From NCBI RefSeq assembly GCF_900155915.1, contig NZ_FTPO01000001.1, positions 1,918,318 to 1,982,317 of the forward strand: DNA of 64,000 nt, in the 5' to 3' direction. How positions within the stretch are numbered: the first letter of the stretch is position 1; every line of letters begins with the position of its first letter. Both the position numbers and the translations under genes were made by a program. The stretch comes from Microbacterium sp. RU33B. Lineage in GTDB: Bacteria > Actinomycetota > Actinomycetes > Actinomycetales > Microbacteriaceae. Below, piece after piece: positions 56,509-64,000 of the stretch. The notes beneath the pieces were generated by a model, which worked only from the letters and a program-made list of their open reading frames with translations, was not told where the DNA came from and did not search any database.

Positions 56509-58260
56509 TCATTGCGCTCCTGAAGATGGGTCGCCTTTGGCGCCGTTGACGGTGAACGTGGTCGGCGCCGTCGGCAGGGTGGTGGTCGTGAGAGCTAGGT
56601 AACTGTCGAGGTACAGCGCCCGCTCGCCAGGGATGTCGACGTCAGCGACGGGGTCCTGCAGCGCGAGCTGCAGCTGCACGTCTGAGACAGCGATGCGCTC
56701 GTACGACGGGGTGTCGATCCAGTCGCTCAGCGGACCGGCTTCGATGGTACCGATCTGCACGGCTAGCGCGTGCCCGGCGAGCAGGCGCCAGTCGCCGGCC
56801 TTCATCTCCAGCGTCACCTCGCCCGGGGTCACCGCGGCGACCTGCTCGTTGATCAGCACGGCCGTGCCATCGGACGCGACGTCGTACAGCTTCACCATCA
56901 GGTTGCCGTGTCCGGCCGACATGAGCGTCATCGAGGGTGTGCCCGTGATCCGGGTGTCTGCGGCCACCGGCTGGGACGTCTGCACGAAACGGTTTTCGCT
57001 GACGACGGTCGGGTCGCCCTCCGCGCCGTCATCGAGGTACTCGCCCCCTTCCAGGGCGAGGTCCGCGACGGTGTCGACCACGGGCCAGCTGTCCTGCGCC
57101 CGCCACGAACCCGCATTGTCCTGGATCACGAAGGCGGGGTACTCCTCGGTCGGCGCGATGCCCTTCAGGTGCTCGTCGTAGAACGCCATGACCTCGTCGA
57201 ACCACCCCTCGCGACCGGTCTTCAAGGCGCCGTCGCCATCCACGTCATTGCCGCGGATGTGATCCCACGGTCCGAACCAGCCCCGAACCGGACCCTCGTG
57301 GTTCGCGAGGAACTCCTCCATTGCCTCCGACTCGGTGTTCCACTCCGCCCACCCCTGCGTGAACAGCAGCGGGGTCGTCGACTCGTCGACGCGCGCGGCG
57401 AAGTCGCGGCTCGTCCAATACGGCGATGTCGGGTCGGCCGTCTGCGCGCTGAGCGTGTTGATCGCGACGCACTCGGGATGCGCCTGCTCATACGCGGCGT
57501 TCTCCCGGTACCGCTCGGCGTCGTCGGGCAACTGTTCCAGCGCGGCGATCTCGTTGTAGGTCTGCACGGCAACAGTCAGCGGCAACCTGGGGACACCGCC
57601 GGACCGACTGTTGCGGTACATGTCCCAGATAGGCGCCTGGGCCACGACCGCTCGGAGCCCTGCCGGCTCGAGCACGGTGCCGACCAGCCCGGTGATGGCG
57701 TCGTACGACTTGCCGTACATGCCCACGTCACCCGTCGACCATGGCTGTGTCGCCGCCCACTCGATCGCGGCGGCGACGTCTGCCTGTTCCCCGTCGCCCA
57801 TGAAGTCCAGGCATCCCGTTGATCCGCCGAAGCCACGAAGGTCGACCATGACGAACGCATAGCCTTCGTCGAACAGGCTGCCACCGTCGACAAGGTCGGC
57901 GAATCGGTCAGACGGGCCGGAGTGGGTCCGCCTCTCGTCCGTCGTCTGGCCGGAATGGCCGAAGTAGGACCCGACCGAGAGGATGACCGGCACGGTCTCG
58001 CCCTCGGCAAGGTCTTCGGGAAGCAGGACGTCGGCGTGGAGTTCGACCTCTTCTCCATCGAGGCCCGGCACGGACGGGAAGTAATGCTGGGTCCAGGCCG
58101 CGCCCTCGGGGACGCGGTCGTTCTCGTCGTGGGTGACGGCCTCGGTGTCACCGGCGACTCTGGCCGCGGGGGCTCCGGTACAGGCTGCGAGACCGATCGC
58201 GAGCGGGATCGCCGCTGCGATTGCGATGAAGATGCGGCGTCGCCGCAGGTGTGTGAGCAT
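56509..58260 (-). CDS. Secreted lipoprotein X-Pro dipeptidyl-peptidase/CocE-type hydrolase
   Basis: This 583-residue protein is an S15/CocE-type alpha/beta hydrolase. The signal has a lipobox IGLAAC (Cys at about 27). The nucleophile is Ser in GMYGKSYDAITG; His is in WFGPWDHIRG; the VDLRGFGGSTGC segment is typical. The last 200 residues form the jelly-roll domain with STPSMTLM-like and NLMVKLYDV motifs. It should cut peptides or esters outside the cell. AGGAG precedes the ATG. It is divergent from a MerR regulator and has a MerR-type promoter. Confidence 0.88.
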   Translation of the reverse strand: MLTHLRRRRIFIAIAAAIPLAIGLAACTGAPAARVAGDTEAVTHDENDRVPEGAAWTQHYFPSVPGLDGEEVELHADVLLPEDLAEGETVPVILSVGSYFGHSGQTTDERRTHSGPSDRFADLVDGGSLFDEGYAFVMVDLRGFGGSTGCLDFMGDGEQADVAAAIEWAATQPWSTGDVGMYGKSYDAITGLVGTVLEPAGLRAVVAQAPIWDMYRNSRSGGVPRLPLTVAVQTYNEIAALEQLPDDAERYRENAAYEQAHPECVAINTLSAQTADPTSPYWTSRDFAARVDESTTPLLFTQGWAEWNTESEAMEEFLANHEGPVRGWFGPWDHIRGNDVDGDGALKTGREGWFDEVMAFYDEHLKGIAPTEEYPAFVIQDNAGSWRAQDSWPVVDTVADLALEGGEYLDDGAEGDPTVVSENRFVQTSQPVAADTRITGTPSMTLMSAGHGNLMVKLYDVASDGTAVLINEQVAAVTPGEVTLEMKAGDWRLLAGHALAVQIGTIEAGPLSDWIDTPSYERIAVSDVQLQLALQDPVADVDIPGERALYLDSYLALTTTTLPTAPTTFTVNGAKGDPSSGAQ

Positions 58261-58324
58261 GATGGACTCCTCGGGGGTCATCCGTGCCAGGCGCGGGCGC
58301 GGAGAGTTGAGACCAGCCGCATCC

Positions 58325-58355
58325 ACTCCAGACCGTGCCCCCGGGGCACGGTCAA
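58325..58355 (-). promoter_or_regulatory. MerR-type promoter of the hydrolase
   Basis: On the minus strand, TTGACC (58355-58350) and TGGAGT (58330-58325) are 19 bases apart. The spacer carries the dyad GTGCCCCCGGGGCAC (58335-58349). MerR activators act at such over-long spacers. Confidence 0.65.
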
Positions 58356-58369
58356 GTCGGGTGGCGGTG

Positions 58370-58400
58370 TTGACCCTGCCCCTGGGGCATGGATTGGAAT
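58370..58400 (+). promoter_or_regulatory. MerR-type promoter of the regulator gene
   Basis: TTGACC (58370-58375) and TGGAAT (58395-58400) are 19 bases apart with dyad TGCCCCTGGGGCA (58377-58389) between. It mirrors the hydrolase promoter, so the regulator likely controls itself. Confidence 0.62.
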
Positions 58401-58435
58401 GGATGCAACCCATAACCCATCACGAAGGATCGGCC

Positions 58436-59209
58436 ATGGCTTGGAGCACACGACAGCTCGCGGACTTGGCCGGCACCACGGTGAAGGCCGTCCGGCACTA
58501 TCACAAGGTCGGACTGCTCGAGGAGCCTGAGCGCCTGTCGAACGGGTACAAGCAGTACCAGGTGTCGCACCTCATCCGGCTGCTGCAGATCGTGCGGTTG
58601 GCCGGGCTCGGGGTTCCGCTCGCCAAGATCACGACGCTGGATCAGTCCGAGGAGCGTCCCGACGACGCCATCGCGGTGCTCGATGCCGAGCTGGCGGATA
58701 CCATCGATCGGCTGCAACGGGTGCGGGAGGAACTCGCCGTCATCCTGCAGCACCGATCTTCTGCATCGCTGCCTCCCCGCTTTGCGCCGCTGGCCGAGCG
58801 GCTCACCGAGCCCGATCAGTCGCTGGTCATGATCTATTCGCGCGTCTTCGACGACCACGCCATCGGCGAGCTTGAGCAGATGATCCGCGACACGCCCGTG
58901 TCAGCGGCAGAGACCGCGCTCGCAGCGTTGCCGGCCGACGCAGATCGCGCCTTGCGGCGCCGGCTCGGCGAGGAATTGGCGCCGGATCTGATCGAGGCGC
59001 ACGAAGCTTACCCGTGGCTTCGCGACCCCGGTGCCTACGCTCGCCGCGGGGCGGCTCACGCCGAGGCGACCATCGGCCAAGCAGTCGGCCAGCTCTACAA
59101 CGTGGCGCAGCTCGAGGTGCTCCACCGGGCGAATCTGATTGCCACGGGGCGACTCGAGCAGCTCGAAGATCTCGAGCGGGCCTTGGCGGGAAAGAACGAC
59201 AAAGGATGA
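58436..59209 (+). CDS. MerR-family transcriptional regulator
   Basis: This 257-residue protein has an N-terminal MerR winged helix, STRQLADLAGTTVKAVRHYHKVGLLEEPERL and YKQYQVSHLIRLLQIVRLAGLGVPLAKI, followed by a coiled coil and a helical effector domain of about 150 residues. There is no Cys metal site, so a drug or other small organic ligand is more likely than a metal. Its stop overlaps the GPP34 gene (ATGA). It is divergent from the S15 hydrolase and both promoters have MerR architecture. Confidence 0.9.
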   Translation: MAWSTRQLADLAGTTVKAVRHYHKVGLLEEPERLSNGYKQYQVSHLIRLLQIVRLAGLGVPLAKITTLDQSEERPDDAIAVLDAELADTIDRLQRVREELAVILQHRSSASLPPRFAPLAERLTEPDQSLVMIYSRVFDDHAIGELEQMIRDTPVSAAETALAALPADADRALRRRLGEELAPDLIEAHEAYPWLRDPGAYARRGAAHAEATIGQAVGQLYNVAQLEVLHRANLIATGRLEQLEDLERALAGKNDKG

Positions 59210-59892
59210 CCAACACCCCCACCCTCGCATCGCCGACGCTGGCGGAAGACCTGCTGCTCGTCCTCTTCCAGCCCGATTCGGGCACCATCGCGGGCGAGAA
59301 CACGCTGTTCTACGTGCTCGGTGGGGCCGTTCTCGCGCAGCTCGGCCTTGAGAAGCGCGTGAGGACCGGGAAGACACGGACCAGCACCGTCACTATGTCT
59401 GCGGTCGCTGACGAGGCACCGTCCGATGAGATCCTCCGTGCCGCGTGGGTGTCTGTGAAAGGCAAGCCGCGCGGGGTGCAGACGGTCCTTCCGGCGATCG
59501 GCCCGACGCTCCGTCAGCCGCTGATCGACCGCCTCGTCGCGCGCGGCGAGCTACGGGAGGAGAGGACCAAGACCCTGGGCCTCTTTCCGACGACCGTGCT
59601 GAAGGACGGCGGTACCGGGCGTCGTGATCGACTGCTCACCGACATTCGAGGCGTCCTCGTCGACGGGGTATCCCCCGCTCCGCGGCTGGCTGCTTTGACG
59701 GGGTTGCTGTCGGCGAGCGGTACCCTTCCCCAGTTCGACCCCGTGATCCCCTGGAACTCTGCGGTGTACACGCGTGCGGAGGAGCTCGAACGCGGCGACT
59801 GGGGTGCCGCCGGTGCCGGCGAGGCGATCGAGGGCGTGATGATGGCCATGATCGTCAACAGCGTGATGAGCGCCACTATCGCTCTCCGGTAG
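59206..59892 (+). CDS. GPP34 (GOLPH3-like) family protein
   Basis: This 228-residue protein has the GPP34 pattern: LASPTLAEDLLLVLFQPDSG, the ENTLFYVLGGAVLAQLGLEKRV helix, LIDRLVARGELREER and the C-terminal AEELERGDWGAAGAGEAIEG. Eukaryotic GOLPH3 binds phosphoinositides; bacterial members, common in actinobacteria, have no proven role. It is translationally coupled to the MerR gene. About 400 bases downstream hold only a RidA remnant. Confidence 0.88.
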   Translation: MTNTPTLASPTLAEDLLLVLFQPDSGTIAGENTLFYVLGGAVLAQLGLEKRVRTGKTRTSTVTMSAVADEAPSDEILRAAWVSVKGKPRGVQTVLPAIGPTLRQPLIDRLVARGELREERTKTLGLFPTTVLKDGGTGRRDRLLTDIRGVLVDGVSPAPRLAALTGLLSASGTLPQFDPVIPWNSAVYTRAEELERGDWGAAGAGEAIEGVMMAMIVNSVMSATIALR

Positions 59893-59980
59893 GTGCGTCG
59901 AAGCGAGCGTCGTATCGGTCGCGCGCGGCGTCGACACCGGCCATCGACTGTGTCGCCCACGTCGGCCGGGTCGCGACGGG

Positions 59981-60196
59981 CTCGCCAGCGTCGGTGCGTC
60001 CTTCACCCTTGTCGTGCGCCTGACCGTCCATGTCGTCGACTGGGACGCCGCGAAGTATCCCGCCTGTGCTGAAGGCGTCGCGCGCGTGGCCGAAGAGATC
60101 GGCTTCACCGCACCACCAGCATCGCTGGTCGGGGTCCGTGCGCTGTCCCATCCGGACACCCTCCTCGAAGTGGACGCGACGGCCGTCGTGTCATGA
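59981..60196 (+). pseudogene. RidA/YjgF-family remnant (C-terminal half)
   Basis: The frame reads LASVGASFTLVVRLTVHVVDW and later PASLVGVRALSHPDTLLEVD, which match the second half of RidA enamine deaminases, including the Arg-to-Glu region near the end (LLEVDATAV). The upstream part of the frame loses similarity and no start is available at the proper distance. It is therefore a 5'-truncated copy. The remainder of 59893-60306 shows nothing else I can support. Confidence 0.68.
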
Positions 60197-60306
60197 CCGG
60201 GCGGGTCGCGGGCCACCAGAGGTGACGCACGTGGCCTCAGACCGGTCCGCGACCCCCAGAGGGGGAATAGCCGTGGGCATTCGCGTCGAACGCCGGCGGC
60301 CGCCGA

Positions 60307-60987
60307 TCACAGCAACCACTGCTGCAGCGGGTACACGAGATAGACCAAGGAGAGCGACTCCCAGATCGCGCCGATCACCAGCAGGACGAACGCCGGGATC
60401 GCGAGCCACCCCAGCTCCTGCAGTCCGCGGAGGTATCCGCCCCGGTGGGTCGCCTGACCGATCGATCCGGGTCGGAGCCAGCGTTTGCCGATCAGGAAGG
60501 CGCCCAGGAGGACGAGTACGTAGGCCTGCAGTTCGATCACGAGGGTGACCGAGTGCGGGATCATCGCCACCCAGCCGGCCTCGTCGGCCGGGACGATCGT
60601 GACGCCGGTGATGAGCGCCCAGATCGAGAACGCCAGGATGCCACCGAAAGGCACGATCACGGATGGCAGGACGATGGTCACCAGGCTCAGCTGGCCGACG
60701 TTCACCGCCAGAATGAGCGCGGCGAACAACCACGGGTTGCTGACGAGGGACCGCACCAGGTCCCCGGTCCCATCGGTCTCGAGAGTCTCCGCTCTCGCGG
60801 CTGAGAGTTCGGGGAAGAGTATCCCGACAACCATTCCGATCGCGACGAGCCCGTATGCGAGGACGCTCAGAAGAATGTACGCCCGCACGTTCGCACGGAC
60901 AAGGTCGAGCGGCCTGCGGAGGAAAGAGACGCTGCCGCGCGGGCCTGTCCGTTTGTGGTCATGTGCGGGGGGAGCGGTGTGGGACAT
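60307..60987 (-). CDS. SpoIIM-like (DUF95-type) membrane protein
   Basis: This 226-residue protein has five hydrophobic helices. NPWLFAALILAVNVGQLSLV and MIPHSVTLVIELQAYVLVLLG followed by AFLIGKRWLRPG match the stage II sporulation protein M family, which is wide among non-sporulating bacteria. Function is unknown there. It lies 28 bases after the 217-residue membrane protein, both under the TetR-type operator. Confidence 0.72.
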   Translation of the reverse strand: MSHTAPPAHDHKRTGPRGSVSFLRRPLDLVRANVRAYILLSVLAYGLVAIGMVVGILFPELSAARAETLETDGTGDLVRSLVSNPWLFAALILAVNVGQLSLVTIVLPSVIVPFGGILAFSIWALITGVTIVPADEAGWVAMIPHSVTLVIELQAYVLVLLGAFLIGKRWLRPGSIGQATHRGGYLRGLQELGWLAIPAFVLLVIGAIWESLSLVYLVYPLQQWLL

Positions 60988-61015
60988 GGGCTTCCTTTCG
61001 TGAAGTCTTGGGGGC

Positions 61016-61669
61016 TCAGCTGGCGAGGTGGTCGATCCAGCCGGATCGCATGCGGAGGGCGCGCTCGGTGCTTCCGAGCACGGCTGCGGCGCCGATGAGC
61101 AGATTCATTCCAAGGGGCAGCTGGACCGGCGACTGGAAGACGCCGATCGATGCGGCGACCGGCGGGATGCGGGTGATCGTTTCGGCGAGTTGCGGAACGG
61201 TGATGCACAATCCGGCGAAGACGAAGAGGAACGACATCGTGCCCAGCATCGCGCTCACCCGTGGATGCCGCCGGCGAAGGTCCGCGCGTCGCCCCTCGGC
61301 TGAGGCCGGATCAGGCGTCAAGGGCGACGTACTGCCGTCGGTGCGGACATAGTGGCACCGACGGAGGCCGAACCCGCCAACAGCGACCTCGATGTGACCG
61401 CCCGGCACGGCGAAGCGCGCAGGCAGCGTTGAGAGCGCGACGAGGCTGCCATCTCGGTAGAGGCGCGCACGCACGCGCCCGTCATGACCGTCGCCTGCTT
61501 TGCGCACGTCCACCGCGTAAACGGATGTCGCTCCTCGCGTGTCAACGACGGTGAGTCGCAGCAACGATCGACTGAAGATCTGCCACCACCGGAACCGCGT
61601 GAGCGGCTCACCGGCCCCCAATCGCACACGCCGCGCGGAGCGGTCCGCTCGCCATTCTTCAAGCCCCAT
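61016..61669 (-). CDS. Two-helix membrane protein, function unknown
   Basis: This 217-residue protein has a soluble N-terminal domain (about 1-130; FRWWQIFSRSLLRLTVVDTRG) and two C-terminal membrane helices (about 145-170 and 185-205). No family name is certain. ATG is chosen for GAGAGG upstream; a GTG at 61696 falls inside the operator. It is divergent from a TetR regulator and upstream of the SpoIIM-like gene. Confidence 0.72.
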   Translation of the reverse strand: MGLEEWRADRSARRVRLGAGEPLTRFRWWQIFSRSLLRLTVVDTRGATSVYAVDVRKAGDGHDGRVRARLYRDGSLVALSTLPARFAVPGGHIEVAVGGFGLRRCHYVRTDGSTSPLTPDPASAEGRRADLRRRHPRVSAMLGTMSFLFVFAGLCITVPQLAETITRIPPVAASIGVFQSPVQLPLGMNLLIGAAAVLGSTERALRMRSGWIDHLAS

Positions 61670-61689
61670 GCCTGCCTCTCGCCACACCA

Positions 61690-61738
61690 CTATCACGGTG
61701 TACTAGTTCAGGTGATCGAGGCTAGCACACCGTGATAG
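61690..61738. promoter_or_regulatory. Twin inverted operators between TetR gene and membrane genes
   Basis: CTATCACGGTGTACTAG (61690-61706) and CTAGCACACCGTGATAG (61722-61738) are inverted copies with one mismatch. Their centres are 32 bases apart, three helical turns. They lie between the divergent starts and probably bind the TetR protein. Confidence 0.7.
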
Positions 61739-61759
61739 TCTCCATCTCGAGGAGAGCAG

Positions 61760-62407
61760 ATGAACCAACCGACGCAGCAGCCGGGGACGCGCGCGAAGAT
61801 CCTGATCGCTGCAGCGACGATGCTGGGCGAAAACCCGACAGCTCGGCTCAGCGTTCGGGCGGTCGCCGCGCGCGCGCAGGTCAGCACGGGTTCACTGCGT
61901 CACTTCTTCCCAACCCAACGCGCCCTGATCGACACTGTCGTGGCAGGGCTCTACGACCTCGACATCCCGAACGATCCAATCAACGACCACACCCTGAGTC
62001 CCGAGGAGCGACTACTCGCGGCCCTTCGGCTGATGATGGCCGAGATCGGCGTCGGCGAACGCGCGCGCCAGCAATGGGCGGCGCTCTACGAGGCGTACGT
62101 CGCATCAGTTCCCGCCGATGACGAGGCGGCGACGTACCTTGCGCTCGAACGATTCGGACGCCACCGCATCGAGCGATGGTTGTCCGTTCTGATTGACGAG
62201 GGCGTGATCCCACCCGGCGGAGTCGAGACGCGAGCGCGCTTCCTCATGACCGTGACCAACGGCCTGATGACCGAACGAGCCCTCCCCTCCAATGGCGGCC
62301 TCGTCCGCGCCGAGGCCGAAACTCTTCGCGTCGCTGTCCACGCCGTCACCGGCGCATGGGATGACCCCGCCTCGCGCCCGCTCGCCGATCTCCCCGGCGT
62401 GTCATAG
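61760..62407 (+). CDS. TetR-family transcriptional regulator
   Basis: This 215-residue repressor has an N-terminal helix-turn-helix (about 10-55, RAKILIAAATMLGENPTARLSVRAVAARAQVSTGSLRHFF pattern; recognition helix VSTGSLRHFFPTQ) and a helical ligand domain. GAGGAGA precedes the ATG. It is divergent from the two membrane proteins and has two palindromic sites upstream, so it likely controls both directions. The ligand is unknown. Confidence 0.9.
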   Translation: MNQPTQQPGTRAKILIAAATMLGENPTARLSVRAVAARAQVSTGSLRHFFPTQRALIDTVVAGLYDLDIPNDPINDHTLSPEERLLAALRLMMAEIGVGERARQQWAALYEAYVASVPADDEAATYLALERFGRHRIERWLSVLIDEGVIPPGGVETRARFLMTVTNGLMTERALPSNGGLVRAEAETLRVAVHAVTGAWDDPASRPLADLPGVS

Positions 62408-62474
62408 CCGCAGCCATGCCTTCACCAGCGCGGTTCCGGCCTCAGCCGCGACAGCGTCAGCGACCGGTGCTGCG

Positions 62475-62690
62475 CTAGAGCACGACGTAGACCGCGCGCT
62501 GGCCCTTTACGGCAACGTCTTCGGTTTCACCTTCGAGCGCTGGGGCGGCGGCAACATCATGCTCCGCACCGGATGCGACGCCGGCATCGACGGCGACATC
62601 CACCAACGCGGCCCGGTGCCGCACCCGACCGTCGTGATCTCGGTCGATGACCTCGAGCAGACCATCGCAGCCGCCGCCGACGCCTCGTAG
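62475..62690 (+). pseudogene. VOC (glyoxalase-fold) protein remnant
   Basis: The frame reads DVDRALALYGNVFGFTFERWG and later VPHPTVVISVDDLEQTIAAA, the first half of a VOC-superfamily protein, then ends in TAG. Normal members are about 120-130 residues. The N-terminal start region is missing and the second beta-alpha module is lost. Nothing else is supported in 62408-62799 apart from the operator at 62774. Confidence 0.65.
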
Positions 62691-62773
62691 CGCGCTGCCC
62701 GCTTTCCCAGGCGGAGATTAGAACCGGGCCGGCGCATCGAGATGACCGACGTGACGACGACCACGTGATTATA

Positions 62774-62791
62774 TGTAACCCGCATGTTACA
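62774..62791 (+). promoter_or_regulatory. ArsR-type operator and extended -10 promoter
   Basis: TGTAAC and GTTACA form a perfect 6-bp dyad with a 6-base spacer, ending 8 bases before the ArsR start. An extended -10, TGATTATAT, lies at 62766-62774. This fits autorepression. Confidence 0.6.
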
Positions 62792-62799
62792 CTTCCGCG

Positions 62800-63189
62800 G
62801 TGGACGTATTCGAGGCACTCGCCGACGCTACGAGAAGGCGCCTCCTGCTGACTCTCGCGGAGCGGCCCCGCACCGCCGGCGAGCTCGCTGCGAACGAGGC
62901 GCACAGTCGGCCGGCAGTGAGTCGCCATCTGAGAGTCCTGCGAGAGTCGGCGCTCGTGCGAGCGGAGGAGGCGGGTCGGACACGGGTCTACTCGCTCGAC
63001 CCGTCCGCACTCGGTCCCGTGCGCGAATTGCTGGAGCACCTCGGAGCAGGGCCGTCCACCGCCGTCCGCTCCCCGCGCTCGTCGCGCGGATTCGCGCCCA
63101 TCAGGCCTGGACACTTCGACGCGCTCGAGCTAGAGGTGCGCCGCGCAGCCCGAGAACCTGGCGAAACGCAACGAGAGGGAATCGCATGA
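62800..63189 (+). CDS. ArsR-family transcriptional regulator
   Basis: This 129-residue repressor has MDVFEALADATRRRLLLTLAE at the start and the helix-turn-helix AGELAANEAHSRPAVSRHLRVLRESALV, followed by the wing RTRVYSLDPS. No ArsR Cys metal site is seen. It starts GTG. Its stop overlaps the SRPBCC gene (ATGA), a frequent ArsR partner in actinobacteria. It likely represses this pair. Confidence 0.9.
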   Translation: MDVFEALADATRRRLLLTLAERPRTAGELAANEAHSRPAVSRHLRVLRESALVRAEEAGRTRVYSLDPSALGPVRELLEHLGAGPSTAVRSPRSSRGFAPIRPGHFDALELEVRRAAREPGETQREGIA

Positions 63190-63701
63190 CAAGCGGCGAA
63201 CGGACCACCGAACCCGTCCCGACCGGCACAGTCGCTGCCGGCCCGCTGGGGCGAGAGATCCAGCTGACAAGAAAGTTCACAGCCCCGATCGACGCAGTCT
63301 GGGCGTCGATGACGGAATCCGAGCGTCTCGAGCGTTGGATCGGCCGCTGGGAGGGAGACCACCGCACCGGGAGGGTTTCTTTCTTCATGACGGCGGAGGG
63401 AGAGCACACGCCCGCCGAGGAGTACCACATTGAGGTGTGCGAGCCGCCGCACCGTTTCGCAGCCACGACCGCGGTCGGCGACAACCGATGGCAACTCAGG
63501 TTCGAGTTGAGCGAGCACGCCGGAATCACGACGCTCCTGTTCGCACAGGCGATGGTGGACGATGTCGGCGACGTCGGCCCTGGATGGGAGTACTACCTCG
63601 ATCGTCTGGGGGCAGCGCTCGCGGGCGGCGACGTGGCTGGGGTGCAGTGGGACGCCTACTATCCATCGATGAAGGCCTACTACGCCGCGCTTGCGAGTTG
63701 A
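63186..63701 (+). CDS. SRPBCC (AHSA1-like) domain protein
   Basis: This 171-residue protein has the START-like helix-grip fold: REIQLTRKFTAPIDAVWASM, ERLERWIGRWEGD and the C-terminal helix GPGWEYYLDRLGAALAGG. Such proteins bind hydrophobic ligands. Its function is unknown but it is co-translated with the ArsR gene. Confidence 0.88.
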   Translation: MTSGERTTEPVPTGTVAAGPLGREIQLTRKFTAPIDAVWASMTESERLERWIGRWEGDHRTGRVSFFMTAEGEHTPAEEYHIEVCEPPHRFAATTAVGDNRWQLRFELSEHAGITTLLFAQAMVDDVGDVGPGWEYYLDRLGAALAGGDVAGVQWDAYYPSMKAYYAALAS

Positions 63702-63809
63702 TGCCCGGCCTGCAGCTCCGGCGCTGCCACCGGCGCAGAGCGCGACGGAGACCGCCGTGCCCGTGAGGCGAACAGGCATGGGTCGCACGGCGGTGTTCTG
63801 GGGTGTCGT

Positions 63810-64000
63810 CTAAGGCCGGATCGCTGTTCGGACCGTGTCGATGAGGTGTTGTTGCGCGTCCCGTCCGGTGCGCGTAGGGACGAGCGGATAGACGTGCACC
63901 TGGCTGGCGGCCTCGCGCAGCTCGAAGGGCACGCCGGCTACACGGGCCTTCTCCGCGAGAAGGTGCGCGTCGGGGTTGAGAACGTCACGTGTCCCGGTGT
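63810..64000 (-). CDS. Alpha/beta hydrolase (esterase) C-terminal end, partial
   Basis: The minus frame open at the window edge ends TGTRDVLNPDAHLLAEKA, VPFELREAASQVHVYPL and TAIRP at a TAG. This matches the C-terminus of hormone-sensitive-lipase-like esterases, with the acid Asp in the NPDA segment and catalytic His in QVHVYPL. The rest lies beyond the window. It is convergent with the SRPBCC gene. Confidence 0.72.
   Translation of the reverse strand, partial: TGTRDVLNPDAHLLAEKARVAGVPFELREAASQVHVYPLVPTRTGRDAQQHLIDTVRTAIRP

Noticed and set aside
59876..60151. Minus-strand open frame of 91 codons
   Set aside because: No start signal or recognisable domain; it overlaps the RidA remnant.

Overview
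The window is high-GC DNA with actinobacterial gene order, very probably from a Microbacterium or close relative in the Microbacteriaceae. The main evidence is a minus-strand block running argS, lysA, hom, thrC, thrB, rho, prfA, prmC, sua5, a WecA-type transferase, an AtpI-like gene and atpBEFHAGDC. This is the order known around Rv1292-Rv1311 in Mycobacterium tuberculosis. GTG and TTG starts, 4-base stop/start overlaps and short proline- or alanine-rich tails fit the same group. I saw no rRNA, tRNA, CRISPR array or insertion sequence.

Layout. 1-7.9 kb: a partial PP2C phosphatase, a heterodimeric ABC exporter, an aldo/keto reductase, two small membrane proteins and YaaA. 8-18.3 kb: the complete F1Fo ATP synthase operon with its usual upstream genes. 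18.4-26.9 kb: an 8.5-kb block that separates prmC from prfA. It holds cysK, a second cysK-like gene and cysE, then a holin-family protein, an M23 peptidase, an ArsR-type regulator and a four-gene operon resembling the Bacillus sporulation-delaying-protein (SDP) toxin system. 26.9-37.7 kb: prfA, rho, the threonine and lysine genes, a DUF2993 protein and argS. 37.8-44.7 kb: a transglutaminase-like protein, an SGNH hydrolase, a large LuxR regulator and a MarR/MFS efflux pair. 44.7-51.6 kb: an ECF sigma factor with its DGPF partner, then a flavin-based redox cluster (ApbE, FMN-binding protein, ferric-reductase-like protein, acidic membrane protein, two-component system). 51.7-64 kb: an accessory stretch of small unknown proteins, several regulator/target pairs and at least three broken genes.

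The most interesting locus is 22.4-26.9 kb. A small secreted Ala/Gly/Val-rich precursor is followed by a strong hairpin, an SdpA-like protein, an SdpB-like HTTM membrane protein and an FAD-dependent oxidoreductase. The last three genes overlap by 4 bases each. A divergent ArsR-type regulator and a membrane peptidase recall the sdpRI arrangement in B. subtilis. I infer a peptide toxin or bacteriocin operon with a possibly new tailoring enzyme; this is not proven from sequence alone.

Other points of note are a Rho factor whose N-terminal helical domain seems to be replaced by about 300 low-complexity residues, a very short ATP synthase epsilon subunit, paired MerR-type promoters with 19-bp spacers, and degraded DUF1653, RidA and VOC genes.
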